In this document: one piece after another, positions 60,110 through 64,000 of the stretch | Layout of the letters: each line of letters opens with the position of its first letter | Numbering within the stretch: position 1 is the first letter of the stretch | Assembly (NCBI GenBank): GCA_029856145.1 | Contig: JAHQWK010000001.1 | Span: forward strand, 529,731 to 593,730 | DNA from: Promethearchaeia archaeon | GTDB lineage: Archaea; Asgardarchaeota; Lokiarchaeia; Sigyniarchaeales; SOKP01 | Direction of reading: 5' to 3' | DNA length: 64,000 nt | The notes under the pieces: generated by a model | The model's input: the letters and a program-made list of their open reading frames with translations, nothing else | Told to the model about the DNA's origin: nothing | The model's database searches: none | Made by a program: the position numbers and the translations under genes

Positions 60110-61129
60110 TTATTTTTCGCGCCACTCAATTCCACATTGGCCGCATTTATATTTTTTTCCGTACACTCGAGGGTAGTCTAATATTATATTGGACTTATCA
60201 ACAGTCTCATGAATCATGTGAGGGTCATCAGTAGAGCATTCAGGGCATTTTCGGCGACCTTCAACCTTCTCAATCGTTAAAATCGTGCTGTCTGTTCTAC
60301 CAGGTATTCCTGGCGCAGCACCAGAAGCCTTCACCTCAGAAATATCCGCTTGTACTTCTTCTGGAGAAACATCTTTAACTTCTGACTTAAATTCTGGTTG
60401 AATTGCCGCCGCAATCCTATCATCTTCATCTTCTCCTTCTAATACAGATTCAGCTTTTAATTGTACCGCATCAGATTCCTTATAATCTACCCCTCTCGCT
60501 AAAGCTGCCATAAATTCTGCATCATCTCCTTCTTCAAAGATAGTTTCTTGCTGTAATCCTGCCCTATCAGCATCTATAGCACGTCCCCATTGACCTGATT
60601 TGACACGTTCTTTCACATTACTTGTACTTCCTTGCCAAATATACACTTTATTGCCTAAATCAGCAACAAAACAATCTTCTGAGTCTAATGATTCTTTTTT
60701 AAATGGGATTTGAATCATTTTCATCGCATTGATATCTTCAAATTCTTCTGAAGAAACTCGATAAAGAGCATTTTTCCATTCTGTAAAGCCCGCCCAATCA
60801 CCCGTAGATACATCTTTAAGTAATGTTTTAGCGTAGTTTTTTTCAACAATTTTCATTGTGCCCATTGGATTGATCGTTTTCATAAATTCTTTTGATTCTT
60901 GTCCTTGATCTACTGTAATTATTTTAGCAGCGCCACCACGTTGTTGGTCGAGTGTTCTTGCTTGAGCAGCACCTGCGGTCTTCTCATCTACTGAGCATTT
61001 ATTACCTATCCAGACATATATAGTTCTTTCGTCATCTAAAAGGTAAACGTCTCCGCTGGAAAAGACTGGTTTATTGATTGCATTTAAATTTCCTTGATCA
61101 ATAAGAAAAAGTTTCATCTTTAATTTCAC
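60110..61129 (-). CDS. Two-domain gelsolin with C-terminal zinc ribbon
   Basis: 339 residues. Gelsolin domain 1 (about 5-90): VYLLDDERTIYVWIGNKCS...AARTLDQQRGG...DQGQESKEFM. Domain 2 (about 125-215): YRVSSEEFEDINAMKMIQIP, CFVADLGNKVYIWQGSTSNV, ERVKSGQWGRAIDADRAG, EGDDAEFMAAL. An acidic linker (about 215-285) leads to the zinc ribbon GRRKCPEC...YKCGQCGIEW. Known Asgard two-domain gelsolins bind and regulate actin in a Ca-dependent way; the zinc ribbon is an extra module. ATG at 61129, no signal peptide, cytosolic. Convergent with a coiled-coil gene. Confidence 0.9.
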   Translation of the reverse strand: MKLKMKLFLIDQGNLNAINKPVFSSGDVYLLDDERTIYVWIGNKCSVDEKTAGAAQARTLDQQRGGAAKIITVDQGQESKEFMKTINPMGTMKIVEKNYAKTLLKDVSTGDWAGFTEWKNALYRVSSEEFEDINAMKMIQIPFKKESLDSEDCFVADLGNKVYIWQGSTSNVKERVKSGQWGRAIDADRAGLQQETIFEEGDDAEFMAALARGVDYKESDAVQLKAESVLEGEDEDDRIAAAIQPEFKSEVKDVSPEEVQADISEVKASGAAPGIPGRTDSTILTIEKVEGRRKCPECSTDDPHMIHETVDKSNIILDYPRVYGKKYKCGQCGIEWREK

Positions 61130-61250
61130 TTTTTTAATTTTTAATAAATTTTTTTTTAATTACATTATGAAAATAAGTCTATAAAAGTTTTGATAAAAAC
61201 TTCGGTAATATTACTATATTATTACCTTTAAAGAAGATGAAATAAAGCCT

Positions 61251-62627
61251 TTAAAAATCATTTAGGGCTGAATTAATTCTTTTAATCAATTCCGGGATTT
61301 CACTTAGATCTATAGAGCAATAAGCAATGCGTATACCGTTAATATTCTCATCCAATTTTTCAATTGGTATTATTCCTACTTTATATTGTTTTAATAAGCG
61401 ATCTGCGAATTCTGTTGCTTTAATTTTATTAGCATTTAAATTTAAAAAGACAAAAAATCCACCTGAATTAGGATCAATTGACATATTTGGATTATTTATT
61501 TTTAATAACTCGGAATTAATACAATCATATCTTTCTTTGAGTAAATTTTGTACTTCCCTTCTTGATTGCATGATTTGTTCCATTCCCTTCTCATGGAATA
61601 ACTTATGGATGAGTACTTGGTAGAAACTGTTGCAATTTGATATTGTTGCGCGAATGAAACCTTCTAATTTATTATGGATTTCATCCTTTAATATTTGTAA
61701 TTCTCCATTGTTTTCTATCCAGCTTGGTTTTAAACCTAATGTGATAAAACCAATCCGGCCTCCATAAATCAAGAGTTCCTTTGTGATTCCATCCAATTTA
61801 ATTGGAATGACATTTTCATCCAACTGGTGTAGGTCATAGAATATTGATCTATTTAACACATTATCTTTAAATACGTATGGCTCATATGCGTCATCAACTA
61901 AAACAATAATAGGTTTTTCATGAGTTAGTTGACTTTCTTTTAACATTTCAACAAGTGTGGAACCTTCTTCTGTTGTAGGAACATATCCTGTAGGATTATT
62001 AGGAAAATTCAAAAGGATGACTATTTTTTCTTGAATTTTAGCAACGTCCTCAATCGCTGTTTTTAATCCTTCGATATTTATCCTGTTATTTTTAAAAAAT
62101 TCAAATGATTTACTTTTCGCACCAATGAATTTGCTAATAATATTATCATAATTTCCCCATCTCTTATTTGGTACAATAATAGAATCACTTGGATTTAAAA
62201 ACAGTGAGCAAGCTTGAAAAATTCCATTAGTAATTCCTCCTGTTATTACTGGAGTGGTTATATATTTATTTAACCGAGAAAATAAAATATCTTCCTTATT
62301 ACTATATAATGATTTCTGAACTATCCATTCTTTCCAAATTTCCCTTGTTTCTTGTAATCCACCAATAGAAGTATAAGGAACGATTTCTTTAACAGTGAGC
62401 CTTGAATAATCAGTGATCTCTTTCAGATAACATGGTAACCAATCGTTACTTCCTCCATCAATAAAATCCTTTTCAAATCCATAAGCGGCTCCAAGCGTCC
62501 CTATCAATTCTGCTTCTTCTCTTGCTCTTTTCGCCCAATAGAAAATCCCCTCTGGAAGGAAAATTCTTTTCCCAATTTCTGAAAAGGCTTTGTATATTGG
62601 GGTTTTTTGTATAATGCTAAAGTTCAT
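61251..62627 (-). CDS. PLP-dependent class I/II aminotransferase
   Basis: 458 residues, a little longer than typical. Motifs: LLNFPNNPTGYVP (207-219), VLVDDAYEPYV (243-253) with the PLP-interacting Asp/Tyr, and the Schiff-base Lys283 in LDGITKELLIYGGRIGF. C-terminal small domain with GGFFVFLNLN. Probably an aromatic/aspartate-like aminotransferase; specificity cannot be told. The closing part holds IRIAYCSIDLSEIPELI. ATG at 62627, isolated by 121 bp from the gelsolin gene. Confidence 0.9.
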   Translation of the reverse strand: MNFSIIQKTPIYKAFSEIGKRIFLPEGIFYWAKRAREEAELIGTLGAAYGFEKDFIDGGSNDWLPCYLKEITDYSRLTVKEIVPYTSIGGLQETREIWKEWIVQKSLYSNKEDILFSRLNKYITTPVITGGITNGIFQACSLFLNPSDSIIVPNKRWGNYDNIISKFIGAKSKSFEFFKNNRINIEGLKTAIEDVAKIQEKIVILLNFPNNPTGYVPTTEEGSTLVEMLKESQLTHEKPIIVLVDDAYEPYVFKDNVLNRSIFYDLHQLDENVIPIKLDGITKELLIYGGRIGFITLGLKPSWIENNGELQILKDEIHNKLEGFIRATISNCNSFYQVLIHKLFHEKGMEQIMQSRREVQNLLKERYDCINSELLKINNPNMSIDPNSGGFFVFLNLNANKIKATEFADRLLKQYKVGIIPIEKLDENINGIRIAYCSIDLSEIPELIKRINSALNDF

Positions 62628-62744
62628 AATAAATACATCAATTTTTAAAAATTATAAAGAAACTTATCTAGGAATGAATAATTTTGGAAAGTAATTGAAA
62701 TTTATTTGCTGAATTTAAATATTAAAATAAATTAACAAACAATT

Positions 62745-63206
62745 ATGAATAATGAAAATAATTTAAGCGATTCTGAAAATGAAAAAATAAATGAAAAGCA
62801 CTTTCAAAAAGGTAGGCAAAACTTCATTGATGGAATCAAAGATGGATTTGAAAATTTTAAAACTTCTTTAGAAGAAAAATCAAAGAAAAATAAAGAATTA
62901 TGGGAAGAAAATAAAGAAAAAGTGAATAAATTCTTTAATGGAGTTAAGCAAGATTGGGAGAGTAAGATCAAAGAATGGAATACAGAAATGGAACAACGAA
63001 GGTTGGAAACAAAAGAACAGTGGGATGCTCATAAGAAAAAGATAAGCCAAGATTTCAAAAATTGGCAAGAAAAGACACAACAAAAATGGGAAGAAGGAGT
63101 GAAGGCAGTTAGAAAGGGATTTTTTCGAGCGTATTTATGGACTTTACTGTTAATAATTCCAATTATAATAATTTTAGTTATCATAATTCGAATAATAGGA
63201 TTTTAA
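62745..63206 (+). CDS. Coiled-coil tail-anchored protein
   Basis: 153 residues. A charged amphipathic helical body (about 15-125) with Trp-containing repeats, QDWESKIKEWNTEMEQRRLE, KEQWDAHKKKISQDFKNWQEK, then a C-terminal membrane helix (about 131-150, LLLIIPIIIILVIIIRIIGF). The end is anchored with a short basic tail, so this is a membrane-tethered coiled coil. Stop codon abuts the LysE ATG (TAAATG), so the two are one transcript. ATG at 62745. Confidence 0.6.
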   Translation: MNNENNLSDSENEKINEKHFQKGRQNFIDGIKDGFENFKTSLEEKSKKNKELWEENKEKVNKFFNGVKQDWESKIKEWNTEMEQRRLETKEQWDAHKKKISQDFKNWQEKTQQKWEEGVKAVRKGFFRAYLWTLLLIIPIIIILVIIIRIIGF

Positions 63207-63863
63207 ATGATTGAGATCTTCACTATATCCTTTATTGTTGCTCTTACTGGTGCTTTATCTCCTGGACCCGTATTAACATTCACGATTTATAAATCGCTTA
63301 AGAGTAAAAATCCTTTCGCAGGATTTTTTATTGTTTTGGGTCATGCACTTTTAGAATTTTCTTTGATAATCTTATTATTGTTAGGAGCTTCCTTTCTTTT
63401 CCAAAATCTTCTATTTTTAATAATGATTGGAATAATTGGAGGTATTTGTTTAATGATTTTCGGGTTTCTTACTATAAGAGAAGTATATAAAAAACAATAT
63501 GAAATTAAATTTAATCTAAAAGAAGAAAATATGAGTGGTTTTAAGGGTAATAGTTTTCTTGGAGGTATATTTTATTCAATATCAAATCCTTATTGGGCGT
63601 TTTGGTGGGCAGTCACAGGCTTGACAATTATGATCAATTTGAATATATCATTTCAAAATCCACTAGGTTTATTGTTATTCTTTCTTGGGCACGAATTAGG
63701 AGATTTTATATGGTATGTTCCAATTTCTCTTTTTGTTTATTTTGGAGGCAAATCCTTAAACTCTAAGGTTTATAAGTATGTTTTAATTGTTTGTGGAGGT
63801 TTTATGATAGCCTTTGGTATTTATTTAATTCTTAATGTCACCATTTTCCCTCCAAGTGTATGA
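63207..63863 (+). CDS. LysE/RhtB family amino acid exporter
   Basis: 218 residues with six helices. The N-terminal GALSPGPVLTFTI is the LysE signature (GxxPGP), followed by GFFIVLGHALLEF; later FYSISNPYWAFWWAVTG matches the family's 'NPk...f' motif in helix 4. Exports amino acids or related metabolites. Translationally coupled to the coiled-coil gene before it (TAAATG), and unlike typical LysE loci has no LysR-type regulator. Confidence 0.9.
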   Translation: MIEIFTISFIVALTGALSPGPVLTFTIYKSLKSKNPFAGFFIVLGHALLEFSLIILLLLGASFLFQNLLFLIMIGIIGGICLMIFGFLTIREVYKKQYEIKFNLKEENMSGFKGNSFLGGIFYSISNPYWAFWWAVTGLTIMINLNISFQNPLGLLLFFLGHELGDFIWYVPISLFVYFGGKSLNSKVYKYVLIVCGGFMIAFGIYLILNVTIFPPSV

Positions 63864-63917
63864 TCTAATTAATAGCTTGGATTTTTTAAGAAATAGTTAT
63901 GAATTAAAAAAATTTCT

Positions 63918-64000
63918 CTAATATCTTTCTAATCCTTGATCTTCTTCAATTTCAAATAAATCTGAATGAGGTTCAAGAAAATGGTTTTGACACATGGGAC
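63918..64000 (-). CDS. 3' end of an unidentified gene, truncated by the window edge
   Basis: The minus-strand frame ending TAG at 63918-63920 reads HFLEPHSDLFEIEEDQGLER (then Tyr and stop) after 'PMCQN'. The sequence is protein-like and no better frame exists, so this is probably the C-terminus of the next gene, tail to tail with lysE. Product not identified. Confidence 0.4.
   Translation of the reverse strand, partial: PMCQNHFLEPHSDLFEIEEDQGLERY

Noticed and set aside
1..64000. CRISPR array, insertion sequence or rRNA/tRNA genes
   Set aside because: No regularly spaced repeats, transposase motifs or tRNA/rRNA signatures were seen on reading both strands.

Overview
The window looks like a piece of chromosome from an Asgard archaeon, most probably of the Lokiarchaeia (Promethearchaeota). 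It is AT-rich (roughly 30% GC by eye). It carries archaeal/eukaryal information-processing genes (KEOPS Kae1 and Bud32, ribosomal proteins eL8/L7Ae, eS28, eL24 and eS6, RNA polymerase subunit N, TFB, archaeal/eukaryal-type ProRS, a deoxyhypusine synthase-type enzyme). Beside them are eukaryote-like proteins typical of Asgards (gelsolin-domain proteins, B-box/zinc-ribbon membrane proteins, a possible roadblock-like protein, large coiled-coil proteins). Start codons are often TTG or GTG, ribosome binding sites of the GGAG/GGTGA type are common, and genes often end in long T tracts, as expected for archaeal U-tract termination. I found no rRNA, tRNA, CRISPR array, transposase or insertion sequence.

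Layout. 0-4 kb: the 3' end of kae1, bud32, a ribbon-helix-helix regulator, a single-domain gelsolin, a KH-like protein and the eL8-eS28 pair; L7Ae appears to use an ATT start. 4-9 kb: two tandem paralogous membrane proteins with an adaptin-appendage-like C-terminus and a terminal zinc ribbon, then rpoN. 9-12 kb: a secreted beta-propeller-like protein, a membrane protein, eL24 and eS6. 12-21 kb: a peptide-type solute-binding protein, a gelsolin-like/radical SAM pair, an alkyltransferase-like DNA repair protein, a Fae-Hps fusion, a tandem helix-hairpin-helix protein and a U32 peptidase. 21-30 kb: an ATP-cone protein, small zinc proteins, a compositionally distinct nuclease-like two-gene segment, a TrmB-like/coiled-coil/PLD-like protein with a possible frameshifted tail, and a secreted protein next to a membrane-bound winged-helix regulator with a related outer domain. 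30-46 kb: nitroreductase, creatinase-like M24 protein, GH57 enzyme, pyruvoyl arginine decarboxylase beside deoxyhypusine synthase, a PLP enzyme, crotonase, metallo-beta-lactamase-fold hydrolase, ProRS, a PlsY/CTP-kinase-like fusion and TFB. 46-56 kb: a membrane esterase, LarA with a GlcD-type oxidase, and a three-gene GlpA-type operon. 56-64 kb: radical SAM protein, EMC3-like DUF106 protein, GtrA, coiled-coil protein, two-domain gelsolin with zinc ribbon, aminotransferase and LysE exporter.

How the genes fit together. One theme is lipid and glycerol phosphate chemistry: a PlsY-type acyltransferase fused to a CTP-dependent polyprenol/diacylglycerol-kinase-like domain lies about 7 kb from a GlpA-like G3P dehydrogenase operon, in a lineage where use of bacterial-type lipids is an open question. 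A second is cytoskeleton and membrane organisation: two clear gelsolin proteins, one probable gelsolin-like protein, a free-standing copy of the gelsolin-associated zinc ribbon, coiled-coil and tail-anchored proteins, and the appendage-like pair. A third is central metabolism suited to an anaerobic heterotroph: lactate racemisation and oxidation, formaldehyde/RuMP chemistry, glucan branching, and polyamine synthesis feeding hypusine.

All calls come from reading the sequence by eye. Functions resting on motif recognition alone are marked with lower confidence.
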